This document shows positions 42,661 through 51,446 of a DNA stretch of 64,000 bases, one piece after another. The translations under genes and the position numbers were made by a program. Numbering within the stretch: position 1 is the stretch's first letter; each line of letters opens with the position of its first letter. Under the pieces are notes generated by a model, which saw only the letters and a list, made by a program, of their open reading frames with translations, made no database searches and had not been told where the DNA came from. Source of the stretch: an uncultured Eubacteriales bacterium (lineage in GTDB: Bacteria > Bacillota > Clostridia > Christensenellales > CAG-314); assembly GCA_900544545.1 (NCBI GenBank), contig UQVY01000001.1, forward strand, positions 62,001 to 126,000, given 5' to 3'.

Positions 42661-44310
42661 TTATTTCTCTATGTAGTATACTTTGATTTTTTCGACGTAG
42701 AGAGCGAAGCAGGCTGCGAAGAAGGCCGCGCCGATGAAGAAGAGTTTCACGCAGGCAGGACCTACGCCCTCCGAGAAGAGCTTATACGAGTAAATCGCGT
42801 ACACGGCGGACGCAATGAAAGCGGTGACGGTAGCCTTTGTTTCGTTGGGGTTGTTTATATCGCTTCCGACGAGCGAATACTGAGCGTTCTGAGGATTCAT
42901 AAGGTCGAGCGTCGCCGCGAAGAAAATCGAGCCGTACTGCATAAACACGAGCGACAGGAATATAAGTCCCGTCTGCCATACGTTCGTCCTTGCGAATATG
43001 CTGAAGATCAGCGACGAAACGAGTATTGACGCCGCCGAAGATATAAGATTGAAAGCCAGTTTGGACGTGAGCGGAAGGACGTAATCCGTAGGTTCGGTTT
43101 TTCTCATATATCCCGCCGAGCCTTCCTTGCTGAAAAGCGTGGCGACTATGCTGTTCGAACTCATAAGCGGAAGGAGGATAATGAGCATATTGAACGCATA
43201 AACCATCATCTGGCCTTTAAGTCTCGTATCCATCGCAGCGAATATCCTGTTGAGGAGGAGAATAAGCAGAGGTACCGCTATATAAACCGCAAGGAAGTTG
43301 TAGATAACGTCGTCCGAGCGCAGACAAACGATGAACTCTTTGCGGATTCGGGAAATAAAAGCGGACCTTCTGACGTTAGGAAGGCTTTTCTCCGACTTTT
43401 TCTTTTCGAATTCGAACGAGCGGGACATAGTCCTGAAAAAGAGCGGTCTCGAAAGAAGAAAATTCAGCGCGACGAGTACGAGTATCGAGCCGAGAGTTAT
43501 TCCGAGGCGGATGAGAGTATCCCACGTAAAGAGGTTGAATCCCGTTCCCGATTCGTTGCCTGTAACCATACGGACGAGCGTACCCGATATTTTAAGGCTG
43601 ACGTTCGCGCCGTTGAGGATATCCTGAACCTTCCAGAAATACACCTGTCCCCAGGAGTTTACGATGTTTATATCCTCGGGTATGAGGTTGATGAGGAGCG
43701 TTACGCCCCATACGGCGAGAGCTACTATCGCGACGAAGGAAACGGTTGCGAGAGAGGAGTATTTTCTGAAGAAGCGGTAAGCGTACAGAGCCGGAATGGA
43801 TAAAAGCGCGCCCGCAAGCACGGGAAGAGCGGCTGTCGGGAAAGCGCAGATTATCACCCAGAGATAATAGAGCGGATTCGCACCGCTTACTATTCCGTAG
43901 CCTACGAACATAGGGACCGTTATCGACGAAAACTTCACCAGCTCGAATATGTAGTACATAACGAGCTTGGACATATAAATCATATTCGTCTGTACGGGGA
44001 AGGTTATGAGAATCTTATTGTCGGCAGAGAGAAAAAGCGTTTTCATAAGTCCGACCGTACACGAAACTGTCGAAAGGAGAAGCGTAACGCCGAAAAAGAT
44101 AATCACAACCGAAACTGGGACGTGATCCATCATCGAGAAGAGCTTGAGAATACGGCTCACGAAGAAGAATCCGGTCATAACCGCGCATACCGCGACGAAT
44201 TTCAGGAGCGTGAAAACGATTTTGTTTATCGTGGCTTTTCTGGATGCAAGGAAGGAAAAGTCGAGCTTGTCCTTCAGCTGCATCATAACGAGTGAACGTA
44301 ATACTTTCAT
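42661..44310 (-). CDS. ABC-2-type transporter permease
   Basis: A 549-residue membrane protein with about twelve hydrophobic helices in two halves separated by a cytoplasmic segment near residues 285-320 (SFEFEKKKSEKSLPNVRRSAF). This size and layout fit large ABC-2 exporter permeases. The substrate cannot be inferred. It lies 21 bases downstream of the gene that encodes the fused ATPase, which is its evident partner. Confidence 0.82.
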   Translation of the reverse strand: MKVLRSLVMMQLKDKLDFSFLASRKATINKIVFTLLKFVAVCAVMTGFFFVSRILKLFSMMDHVPVSVVIIFFGVTLLLSTVSCTVGLMKTLFLSADNKILITFPVQTNMIYMSKLVMYYIFELVKFSSITVPMFVGYGIVSGANPLYYLWVIICAFPTAALPVLAGALLSIPALYAYRFFRKYSSLATVSFVAIVALAVWGVTLLINLIPEDINIVNSWGQVYFWKVQDILNGANVSLKISGTLVRMVTGNESGTGFNLFTWDTLIRLGITLGSILVLVALNFLLSRPLFFRTMSRSFEFEKKKSEKSLPNVRRSAFISRIRKEFIVCLRSDDVIYNFLAVYIAVPLLILLLNRIFAAMDTRLKGQMMVYAFNMLIILLPLMSSNSIVATLFSKEGSAGYMRKTEPTDYVLPLTSKLAFNLISSAASILVSSLIFSIFARTNVWQTGLIFLSLVFMQYGSIFFAATLDLMNPQNAQYSLVGSDINNPNETKATVTAFIASAVYAIYSYKLFSEGVGPACVKLFFIGAAFFAACFALYVEKIKVYYIEK

Positions 44311-44331
44311 CTGTTGGTTCCGCCTTTATGC

Positions 44332-46641
44332 TTATCCGACGGCTTTTTCGGTATTCGACGCGGCAGCGTTCTTTTCGCCGGAACATGCGCGGCGTCTTGC
44401 GTTTTCGACGGCTTCTCTTATCGTTTCCGCGTCGTAAACTCTTTTTCCCGCCTCGGCGTCGGCTGCCTGAATGCTTTCGACGGTATTCATATAGAAGGAT
44501 TCGAGCGAGCATTGTTTTTCCATATCGGCGACGTTTTCGGTAACGAGTATCCTTCCGTGGTCTATAATGGTTATTCTGTCGCAGATTCTTTCCACGACGT
44601 CGATTATATGGCTCGAGAAGAACACGATATTTCCCTTTGCGGCGTGTTCTCTCATACATTCCTTGACCTGAAAGATACTGTTCGGGTCGAGACCTGTCAG
44701 CGGTTCGTCGAGAATCCAGACCTTCGGTTCGTACACGAGAGCCGCCATAATCGCGATTTTCTGCTTCATTCCGTGGCTGTACGTTCTCATCTGGTTGTCG
44801 AACGAATCGGTAAGTTCGAAACGCCTGACCATATCCGAAATGCGTTTATTTCTGTCCTCTTCGGAAACGTCGTATATATCCGCGACGTAATTGATATATT
44901 CTCTGCCCGTAAGTCTTTCGTAGAGCGCGTAGTGATCGGGAACGAATCCGACCTGACGTTTTGCCTCGACGGGTTGTTTTTCGACGTCGTAGCCGCAGAC
45001 GATTATTTCTCCTTCGGTAATGGGCTGAATGCCTACGATCGATTTGATAATCGTGCTTTTTCCCGCGCCGTTAGGTCCGAGGAAGCCGAAAATTTCTCCC
45101 CCGTATACCTTAAGGTCGGCGTTTTTGACGGCGTAGTTATTATTTTCGCCGTATTTTTTGGAAAAGTTTTTAAGTTCCAGACAGATTCCGGTATTTTCGT
45201 ACATAGGCTCGGTTATTGCCCTCCCGTTGAGTTTAGCCGAAAGCGCGTATTCGGCGAGTTTGATTTTCTTTTTACGCTGAAGCATTTCGTAGTGAGAATC
45301 GGCTATGGAGAAGAACTGTTCGTAAACGAACCATATTCCGAAGGCAATGCCGACGTATACGATAAAGAACACCGCCTGATAGAACGGATGGAAAGTGAAG
45401 GTATAGCTTCCTATATTGAAGCTTGCGGTAACGTCGAACATTCTCTCGCACCAGGCGCCGAGCTTTTTCGGAATGAAATCCGAGTTAAGGAAGAAGAAGT
45501 CCACGGTTTTGCCGCTGAAATTGGAGAACCAGGCGTTCATAAAGAGCGCGAATACGAAGTAAACCGCAAACCATCCCATAGAGTACCAGAACTGACGGAT
45601 TTTCGGTCTTTCGAAGATTTTCAGAGCGACCATAAGAATCGGCATAATCATCGCGCAGTAATGATTGGTCCAGAAGGTTACCATTCTTACGCTGTAAAGG
45701 TTCGTCATCTTCGGATAATTAGGCATAAGCATCGCGAGAAACGCGCCCATTACGTTGATGAAGTAAGTAAAGTAGAAGAGCTTGTTCCATTTGAAAATCA
45801 GGCAGATGGGGACGAGGAACATAGCCGTATTGCAGAGGTGAATGGGCCACGCGGTCGGGGCGAGGAACGTGTCGTACTTATAGTTAAGACAAAACGTAAT
45901 CATCGTGGCTATGCTTATGTAGGTCAGAGCGAAATCTCTGATTTTATATTCTTTGTCGCGAAGGAGAGCGTAAATAACCACGGGTATGACCACGCACATA
46001 TAAAGGAATACTCTGTGCGCTGGCGTAAGCTCGAGAATCTGAATGCTGCTTCTCGCTTCTCCGAAGAAGACCTGAAGGGTATATCCGGGCATCGAAACGA
46101 GCATAAGCAGCAGAAAAGCCGGAAGATATCTGGCTTCGGATTTCGTGATTTTAAAACCTCCGTCCCTAACCGTACGGCAAACGCATATCGCAAGACATAA
46201 AGCCGTTTCGACCGCGTACATAACCGCGGAAAAGCTTATTTTATCCGCCGCGCCTTCTCCCATAAGAAAGACGATATTCGACGAAAGGAGTACGGTCTGA
46301 AATATATAAGTCGGAAGAGCAATCCACTTTATCATATTGCGGAGAGCTTTGATTTCGAAAAACGGCGCGAGGATAAGAAGCACCAGACAGGCTGCCGAAA
46401 GCCACAGCTGAGCGTTGCATACCGCGGTAACGAAAGGCGAAAGAGGAGAGCCGCCGAGACCTATGTAACCCGAGCAGGCTTCGTTGTAAAAATAATAACG
46501 CGCAACAAAAACGACGGCGAGAAGCAAAGACGCGGGCTTGAAGGTCCGTTCGCGCTTTTTGTTCTTTCCGCCTGCAATGTAGAGCATAATTATCGCCGTA
46601 AAAATCGCAAGTGATATGCCGAAAATCAAGTAGTATTGCAC
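44332..46641 (-). CDS. Fusion of a YwaF/TMEM164-like membrane domain with an ABC ATPase
   Basis: A 769-residue protein. Residues about 1-445 form around twelve membrane helices; those at about 205-340 resemble YwaF (TIGR02206) and animal TMEM164, with the motif WPIHLCNTAMFLVP at 265-278 and the conserved cysteine C270. Residues 487-720 form a complete ABC ATPase: Walker A GPNGAGKST (522-530), signature YSHGMKQK, Walker B VWILDEPLTGLDP and a switch histidine in SSHIID. TMEM164 is an acyltransferase using such a cysteine; activity here is untested. GTG start with GGAGG five bases upstream, and a near-consensus promoter. First gene of a four-gene operon. Confidence 0.78.
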   Translation of the reverse strand: MQYYLIFGISLAIFTAIIMLYIAGGKNKKRERTFKPASLLLAVVFVARYYFYNEACSGYIGLGGSPLSPFVTAVCNAQLWLSAACLVLLILAPFFEIKALRNMIKWIALPTYIFQTVLLSSNIVFLMGEGAADKISFSAVMYAVETALCLAICVCRTVRDGGFKITKSEARYLPAFLLLMLVSMPGYTLQVFFGEARSSIQILELTPAHRVFLYMCVVIPVVIYALLRDKEYKIRDFALTYISIATMITFCLNYKYDTFLAPTAWPIHLCNTAMFLVPICLIFKWNKLFYFTYFINVMGAFLAMLMPNYPKMTNLYSVRMVTFWTNHYCAMIMPILMVALKIFERPKIRQFWYSMGWFAVYFVFALFMNAWFSNFSGKTVDFFFLNSDFIPKKLGAWCERMFDVTASFNIGSYTFTFHPFYQAVFFIVYVGIAFGIWFVYEQFFSIADSHYEMLQRKKKIKLAEYALSAKLNGRAITEPMYENTGICLELKNFSKKYGENNNYAVKNADLKVYGGEIFGFLGPNGAGKSTIIKSIVGIQPITEGEIIVCGYDVEKQPVEAKRQVGFVPDHYALYERLTGREYINYVADIYDVSEEDRNKRISDMVRRFELTDSFDNQMRTYSHGMKQKIAIMAALVYEPKVWILDEPLTGLDPNSIFQVKECMREHAAKGNIVFFSSHIIDVVERICDRITIIDHGRILVTENVADMEKQCSLESFYMNTVESIQAADAEAGKRVYDAETIREAVENARRRACSGEKNAAASNTEKAVG

Positions 46642-46712
46642 CGTTTCCTCCGAAGCCGGAACTTTCGTCGCAGCAGTTTATACGGAACCCGTCCGTAAAA
46701 AGATATATCATA

Positions 46713-46741
46713 ATTTTAACACAATAAACGAAGCCTGTCAA
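46713..46741 (-). promoter_or_regulatory. Promoter of the ABC fusion operon
   Basis: Minus strand: TTGACA (46741-46736), 17 bases, TAAAAT (46718-46713); expected start near 46706, leader about 65 bases. Confidence 0.85.
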
Positions 46742-46759
46742 CTGATATGGGGAAATTTT

Positions 46760-47050
46760 CCCGCGTTTTTGCTTAAAAACGAGTTGAAAAGGAGGAAATA
46801 ATCCGTCGATTATCGGAAGAGCCGCGGATTTTATCAAACTTTTTCACAGAATGTTCGGTTAGCCGTGGGTGAATGGATTTTTGCCGCGCGTCGGGAATCC
46901 GAAACGACTCGAAAATCTCCGCTCCGAACTGCCTCGAATCGGTTTGAAATGGAGCCGAGCGGACGTGAATTATCGGATTTTTACGCGTCGCGGGAGAGAA
47001 TTCGCAGGATTTAACAATACTGAAATAAATCGAGTCGATTTCGCCTCAAA
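46760..47050. other. Intergenic stretch without recognised features
   Basis: Between the divergent promoters of the ABC operon and the tRNA I see no gene, repeat or structured RNA. A 78-codon open frame at 46869-47105 lacks a ribosome site and ends inside the tRNA leader, so it is not called. Confidence 0.5.
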
Positions 47051-47055
47051 AACGC

Positions 47056-47084
47056 TTGACTTGGGTCGGAAAATGTTGTATCAT
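47056..47084 (+). promoter_or_regulatory. Promoter for tRNA-Thr
   Basis: TTGACT (47056-47061), 17 bases, TATCAT (47079-47084); expected start near 47091, so the tRNA precursor would have a leader of about 53 bases. Confidence 0.8.
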
Positions 47085-47143
47085 AACGGGGCTGAGGGCG
47101 ATTGAGAAGTTTTTCCGATTGTTTTCGGCGGATAATGACGGCT

Positions 47144-47219
<76 letters not shown>

Positions 47220-47229
47220 GATTACGAGT

Positions 47230-47269
47230 AATCCGGATTTCCTTTTGGAGGTCCGGATTATTTGTTTTA
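47230..47269 (+). terminator. Terminator after tRNA-Thr
   Basis: AATCCGGA (47230-47237) and TCCGGATT (47252-47259) with inner TCC/GGA pairing, followed by ATTTGTTTTATT. Confidence 0.8.
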
Positions 47270-47344
47270 TTCCGGCAATTTTCCCCGTTTTTTTGAGTTT
47301 TATCGTTAAATTCTTTGTTTCTTTCGTTTGAAAAGTAAGGGAAA

Positions 47345-47366
47345 GGGCGAACCCGAAGGTTCGCCC
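47345..47366 (-). terminator. Hairpin, probable terminator of the minus-strand lipoprotein gene
   Basis: Perfect nine-pair stem GGGCGAACC / GGTTCGCCC; read on the minus strand it has a TTCG loop and is followed by TTTCCCTTACTTTTC. The T tract is interrupted, so termination is likely but not certain. It lies about 130 bases past the lipoprotein stop. Confidence 0.6.
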
Positions 47367-47497
47367 CGTAGTAATATGGAGCTGCCGAGCGAGTGGAGAT
47401 CACCCGAACAGTTATCGCCGGATAAAACGGATTTTCATCGGAATTGCCTCGCGGACGAGGAATTCCCGAAATCTGAATCCGCGTGTTTTTGTGCGAA

Positions 47498-49171
47498 TCA
47501 AAGACCGAGGTCGATTACGGCTTCGTCGGGATTATAAACGCCAAGCGGACTCGGAGCTTCGATACCTTCTTCCGTAAGAGCGATGTAAGCTATCGCAACC
47601 TGCGCTTCGTACATATATCTGATTTTGATATTGCCTTCTTCGTCTCTTTTGAGAGTTTCCTTCCAAAGGGAGACGATGTTATAAATCTGACCGACTTCTT
47701 CGTCGATGTGATATTTACAGACGTCGGCTCCCGGGCATACTTCGGAATGATAAACCTCTTTCTGATAATGTTCCATATCGATTCCGTTCATAAAGCCGTA
47801 AAGAAGTCCGTAATAAGGAGCGACGTTTGCGCTTGTTCCGAGAGTATGATTATAGAAGTTGCAGAGTCTGTCCATATTTATCATCTCGTCGAGAGGCTGG
47901 TTCCAACCGTCGGTGAAGGGGAAATAACCCTGCATAGTCTTTTCGAATTTCACGTCGTAACGAGGATCGTTTCTGAAAATAGAACCCGCGAGAGGACGTC
48001 CGGAGAATCCTACCCAGTTGGGAGTGCCGCCGTTCTTTTTGAAATTGCCGTCCTCGTCCTTATCGTAATAAGAAAGCATATATTCCCTGGAAATTGGGCA
48101 GGTTTCGTCGAGATCGAATCCGAGATTATAGCAGGAAAGAACCATTACGCTGTAAGTCGTGTAACCGAAAGCAATCTGCATAACGGGCATACAACCTTTC
48201 CAGAGAGCGAGAATTTCGCCCTTTATCTTGTTGTATTCGGAGTAGCTGTTCGGAAGCGCGTCGATTGCGTCGAAGTCTATCTTCTTGTACGCGTTGAGGA
48301 AAGCTTTGTGACCGTTCGTGTTGCCGGTAGCCTGAGAAACGAGTCCGAGAAGCTCTACGAACTGATCGTAAGAGAGTCTGTAATTTTTGGAACTCATATT
48401 ATTGATGGCGTTATAGCCGGTATAATAAAGGTTAGCCTGACTGACTTCTTTTCCGTTGAATTCGTATTTTACGGAGTTGTTTCCGAAATAAGCGTCGAGA
48501 TTATGGAGATATTCTTTGATAAGGTCAATATAGAGCGCGTAGGAGTCGTCGACGTTGCCCGATTCGTAGCACCACTGCTGATACTGATTATAAATGAGCG
48601 AGAAGCTGTAGAAATAGTCGAATATTCCGTACCAGCCCTGTTTCTGCGCCGCGGAGCCGGGCCAGAGGCTGTCGTCGATTTTGCCTTCCGCGTTGATAAG
48701 CCCGTCAACCATATTGAGATAGTGCTTGAACTGAATAGCGAGCTTGTCGCTGTAGAAATTGCCTTTCACGTAGCGGAGATAAAGCATCGGTACTCTTGCC
48801 TGAGTAGTAACGGCGGAGGCTATCTGGGATTCGAATTCCTCCGACTGAAGGAAGGTTTTGAGAGCCGCGCGAAGCTCCTGAGCGAGCCGATCGAGTTTTT
48901 TCCATTCTGCGGTAACGGTAACGTCCTCGTAGACTTTGACGCTCGTGACGTATTCGTCCTGATATTTCCAGCCGATGAATTCGTACAAATCTCTTTCGTC
49001 GGGCTGAGGAAGGTCGATTGCCTTTCCGGGCAGCGTGTAGATAGCCGAGGTCGTGCCGTCGCCGTTGTCGAGAGTAACGGTTACGGGCTGCAGCGTGAAG
49101 TTGCAGGCAGCAAGACAGATAACGACCGCAAGCATAAGAGTTACGAGCAGGGTTTTCTTACTGAGTTTCAT
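47498..49171 (-). CDS. Riboswitch-controlled surface lipoprotein with InlB-type repeat
   Basis: A 557-residue lipoprotein (lipobox LAAC, Cys22). Residues about 28-90 form a Listeria-Bacteroides (InlB B-like) repeat with the EFIGWKY and VTVTAEW signatures. The remaining 460 residues are mostly helical with many aromatic residues (YYTGYNAINN, PYYGLLYGF, CPGADVC) and match no family I recognise. The start at 49171 has AAGGAG seven bases upstream; the open frame extends further upstream to 49291 through the terminator region, which is not credible. Transcription passes a canonical cobalamin riboswitch and two terminators, so the protein is probably made when B12 is scarce and may bind corrinoids. 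Confidence 0.8.
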   Translation of the reverse strand: MKLSKKTLLVTLMLAVVICLAACNFTLQPVTVTLDNGDGTTSAIYTLPGKAIDLPQPDERDLYEFIGWKYQDEYVTSVKVYEDVTVTAEWKKLDRLAQELRAALKTFLQSEEFESQIASAVTTQARVPMLYLRYVKGNFYSDKLAIQFKHYLNMVDGLINAEGKIDDSLWPGSAAQKQGWYGIFDYFYSFSLIYNQYQQWCYESGNVDDSYALYIDLIKEYLHNLDAYFGNNSVKYEFNGKEVSQANLYYTGYNAINNMSSKNYRLSYDQFVELLGLVSQATGNTNGHKAFLNAYKKIDFDAIDALPNSYSEYNKIKGEILALWKGCMPVMQIAFGYTTYSVMVLSCYNLGFDLDETCPISREYMLSYYDKDEDGNFKKNGGTPNWVGFSGRPLAGSIFRNDPRYDVKFEKTMQGYFPFTDGWNQPLDEMINMDRLCNFYNHTLGTSANVAPYYGLLYGFMNGIDMEHYQKEVYHSEVCPGADVCKYHIDEEVGQIYNIVSLWKETLKRDEEGNIKIRYMYEAQVAIAYIALTEEGIEAPSPLGVYNPDEAVIDLGL

Positions 49172-49290
49172 TTTCTTTCTCCTTATAAATTCCGACGAAT
49201 CCGCAGAAAATCGTTCTTCCGCATATAATCGGAAGAGAGTGGCTTTCCGTGCCGTCGTGATTATCGGACGTGAAAACGGGTTTTCCGACA

Positions 49291-49323
49291 AAGAAAAAAG
49301 CCCTGCGCCTCATAGACGCGGAC
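49291..49323 (-). terminator. Second tandem terminator before the lipoprotein gene
   Basis: Minus strand: GTCCGCG pairs with CGC(A)GGGC across a nine-base loop, followed by TTTTTTCTTT (down to 49291). Confidence 0.6.
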
Positions 49324-49343
49324 TCCACGAAAAACGACATAAA

Positions 49344-49370
49344 CAAAAAATCACTACGTTTCCGCAGTGA
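49344..49370 (-). terminator. First tandem terminator after the cobalamin riboswitch
   Basis: Minus strand: TCACTGCG and CGTAGTGA pair (one G-U) around a GAAA tetraloop at 49370-49351, followed by TTTTTTG. It is the likely expression platform or its backup. Confidence 0.85.
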
Positions 49371-49447
49371 TAAAAGATGCCGTAAAAAGCGCGACAAAAA
49401 AGCCGTGCCGAGACGTCCTCCTCTATCGAAAGGTACAACCCGTCAAA

Positions 49448-49606
49448 GTTTTCAGCAGTTATTCTGGCTCGGCTTCATCCTACTTACCCGCCTTCCCGAA
49501 GAAAAAATTCCCAGTGACATAAATGGGCTTTCGTCAACCTTACAGCAGCGCGACTGCTGCGGATTCACACCGCATTCTCTATTAAACGCTTCCGCGTACT
49601 GAAAAC
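49448..49606 (-). promoter_or_regulatory. Cobalamin riboswitch (classical type)
   Basis: On the minus strand the core reads GAATGCGGTGTGAATCCGCA, then GCAGTCGCGCTGCTGTAA, GACGAAAGCC, GTCACTGGG, GGGAAGGCGGG and GCCGAGCCAGAATAACTGC, in the order of the classical cobalamin aptamer, including the long peripheral arms. Closing stem P1 is perfect over eight pairs: GTTTTCAG (49606-49599) with CTGAAAAC (49455-49448). Its own promoter lies at 49657-49629 and tandem terminators follow before the lipoprotein gene. Confidence 0.92.
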
Positions 49607-49628
49607 CGTATTAAATTTTAACGGATAT

Positions 49629-49657
49629 ATCATACATTCAAACTCGTTTTCTGTCAA
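49629..49657 (-). promoter_or_regulatory. Promoter of the second cobalamin riboswitch
   Basis: Minus strand: TTGACA (49657-49652), 17 bases, TATGAT (49634-49629); the start near 49622 is about 16 bases before the aptamer. Confidence 0.82.
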
Positions 49658-49772
49658 GCGTTTTTATGCGCGGTAGCGACGGAAAGAAGATTATCGTATT
49701 AAAGCTATAAGTGCTTCCCGAGCGAATTCGTATAAGCTTCCGAAAATTTACGGTAAATTTACGGATAAATAA

Positions 49773-49801
49773 TTGACAAATGCGGAAAAAGGAAGTATAA
49801 T
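49773..49801 (+). promoter_or_regulatory. Promoter of the TetR-ABC exporter operon
   Basis: TTGACA (49773-49778), 17 bases, perfect TATAAT (49796-49801), a full-consensus promoter with start near 49808. Confidence 0.88.
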
Positions 49802-49808
49802 CGCATTG

Positions 49809-49827
49809 ACCGTTACAGAACAACGGT
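49809..49827 (+). promoter_or_regulatory. Candidate TetR-family operator
   Basis: Inverted repeat ACCGTT (49809-49814), seven bases, AACGGT (49822-49827), placed right at the expected transcription start of the operon whose first gene is the regulator. This is where a repressor would block initiation. Confidence 0.55.
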
Positions 49828-49860
49828 TACGCAACAACATTGATTAAACGGAGGTGCATT

Positions 49861-50529
49861 ATGCCGCCAAAACCGAAATTTAAAAGAGAAGAGATCGTAG
49901 ACGTGGCTTACGAGCTTGCGCGCAGTCGGGGATATTCCGCTTTGACCGCGAGGGACGTCGGAAATGCTCTCGGGACTTCGTCTTCGCCTATTTTCACGGT
50001 ATTCAGGGATATGGAGGAATTGCGGACGGAGGTCGTCGGAAAAGCGCAGAGAAAATTCGAGGAATATATGAGTATTGCCGAGGATTATTCGCCTGCGTAC
50101 AAAAAGAGAGGGCTTCAATGGGTTAAATTCGCTCAGGACGAACCCGAACTTTTCAAAATTCTTTTTATGAGACCGGATACGAGTCATCCAGACTTATCGA
50201 AGGCGTCGGTTATGATTCCTTTCGGAAAGTCCAACGATATCCGTATCATTATGCGTGATTATAACGCTACGGAAGAGCAGGCGGAACATCTTTTCGGACA
50301 GATGTGGACATATACTTACGGACTTTGCGTGCTTTGCGCGACGGGAGTATGCTGGTTTACGGAAGAAGAGACTTCGGACAGGCTCGGTGAAATCTTCATC
50401 GGAATGGTTCACGTTATTCTTCACGGTGACGAACGCAGAAACGCGAGAGTCGTGCCTTTGGATTCGGACGAGGGAAGGGAACTCGTAAGATTGAATCCCG
50501 ACTTCAAAAAATCGGAGTCGGAGGACTGA
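49861..50529 (+). CDS. TetR/AcrR-family transcriptional regulator
   Basis: A 222-residue regulator with an N-terminal helix-turn-helix (about residues 10-52: REEIVDVAYELARSRGYSAL, then TSSSPIFTVFRDMEEL) and a C-terminal ligand-binding domain of the WHG type. It is first in an operon with an ABC ATPase and permease and probably represses it in response to a transported compound, using the inverted repeat at the start site. The ATG at 49861 follows GGAGG; an in-frame start seven codons earlier would lie before that site. Confidence 0.88.
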   Translation: MPPKPKFKREEIVDVAYELARSRGYSALTARDVGNALGTSSSPIFTVFRDMEELRTEVVGKAQRKFEEYMSIAEDYSPAYKKRGLQWVKFAQDEPELFKILFMRPDTSHPDLSKASVMIPFGKSNDIRIIMRDYNATEEQAEHLFGQMWTYTYGLCVLCATGVCWFTEEETSDRLGEIFIGMVHVILHGDERRNARVVPLDSDEGRELVRLNPDFKKSESED

Positions 50530-50531
50530 TT

Positions 50532-51446
50532 ATGAGTAAAATAATCGAAATAGAGCATTTATTCAAAAGGTTCGGCGATATCGAAGCCGTTCGCGACCTT
50601 TCGCTGAACGTGCGTCAGGGAGAGCTTTTTGCCTTTCTCGGAGTAAACGGAGCGGGCAAATCCACGACGATTTCCATTCTCTGCGGACAACTTACGAGGG
50701 ATTCCGGGAAAATAACCGTCTGCGGCTGCGATATAGACGCAGGGCTTTCGACCGTTACGAGAAAAATCGGAGTCGTTTTTCAGAATTCCGTACTCGATCA
50801 GGCTCTCACCGTGAAAGACAATCTCGTGAGCCGGGCCGCGCTTTACGGAATCCACGGGAAGGAGTGCAGGGAGCGTATCGGGGAGCTGTCAAAGCTTCTC
50901 GATTTCGGTGACCTTCTCGGAAGGACGGTCGGAAAGCTTTCGGGCGGACAAAGAAGAAGGGCGGATATTGCCCGCGCGCTTATACATAAACCCGAGATTC
51001 TTATTCTCGACGAGCCTACGACCGGACTCGATCCGCAGACGAGGAAACTTCTCTGGGACGTCGTTCAGAATCTCAGAAAAGACAAAGGTATGACCGTCTT
51101 TCTCACCACGCACTATATGGAGGAGGCTGCGGACGCCGATTTCGTAGTCATTCTCGATAAGGGCGTAATCGTTGCGGAAGGAACGCCTCTCGAACTCAAA
51201 AACAAATATACGGGCGACTTTATTACGGTTTACGGAGCGGACGAGGCGAAAATCCGTGCTCTCGGCTTGAATTATACGGTAATAAGGGACGCTGTAAGAG
51301 TATCCGTCCCCGATACAAAGGCTGCGACCGAACTTATCGTGAAATATCCCGATATGTTCGTCGATTACGAGGTTACGAAAGGGAAAATGGACGACGTATT
51401 TCTTGCCGTTACGGGCAGAAGCGCGGAGGGAGGTATTTCGGAATGA
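50532..51446 (+). CDS. ABC transporter ATPase, drug-export type
   Basis: A 304-residue ATPase of the DrrA/CcmA-like group: Walker A GVNGAGKST (about 35-43), signature LSGGQRRRADIAR, Walker B ILILDEPTTGLDP, switch TTHYMEEAADAD, and a C-terminal extension of about 80 residues typical of drug and polyketide exporters. It begins two bases after the TetR stop and overlaps the permease by four bases (ATGA). Confidence 0.9.
   Translation: MSKIIEIEHLFKRFGDIEAVRDLSLNVRQGELFAFLGVNGAGKSTTISILCGQLTRDSGKITVCGCDIDAGLSTVTRKIGVVFQNSVLDQALTVKDNLVSRAALYGIHGKECRERIGELSKLLDFGDLLGRTVGKLSGGQRRRADIARALIHKPEILILDEPTTGLDPQTRKLLWDVVQNLRKDKGMTVFLTTHYMEEAADADFVVILDKGVIVAEGTPLELKNKYTGDFITVYGADEAKIRALGLNYTVIRDAVRVSVPDTKAATELIVKYPDMFVDYEVTKGKMDDVFLAVTGRSAEGGISE

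Noticed and set aside
44314..46200. A 628-codon plus-strand frame opposite the ABC fusion gene
   Set aside because: Antisense shadow; the minus-strand product has complete ABC motifs and a consensus promoter.
46869..47105. A 78-codon ORF before tRNA-Thr
   Set aside because: No ribosome site, it runs over the tRNA promoter and leader, and its composition shows no coding bias.
47345..47366. CRISPR-like or mobile-element repeat at the strong hairpin
   Set aside because: The hairpin occurs once, without spacers or integrase genes; it fits a transcription terminator for the minus-strand lipoprotein.
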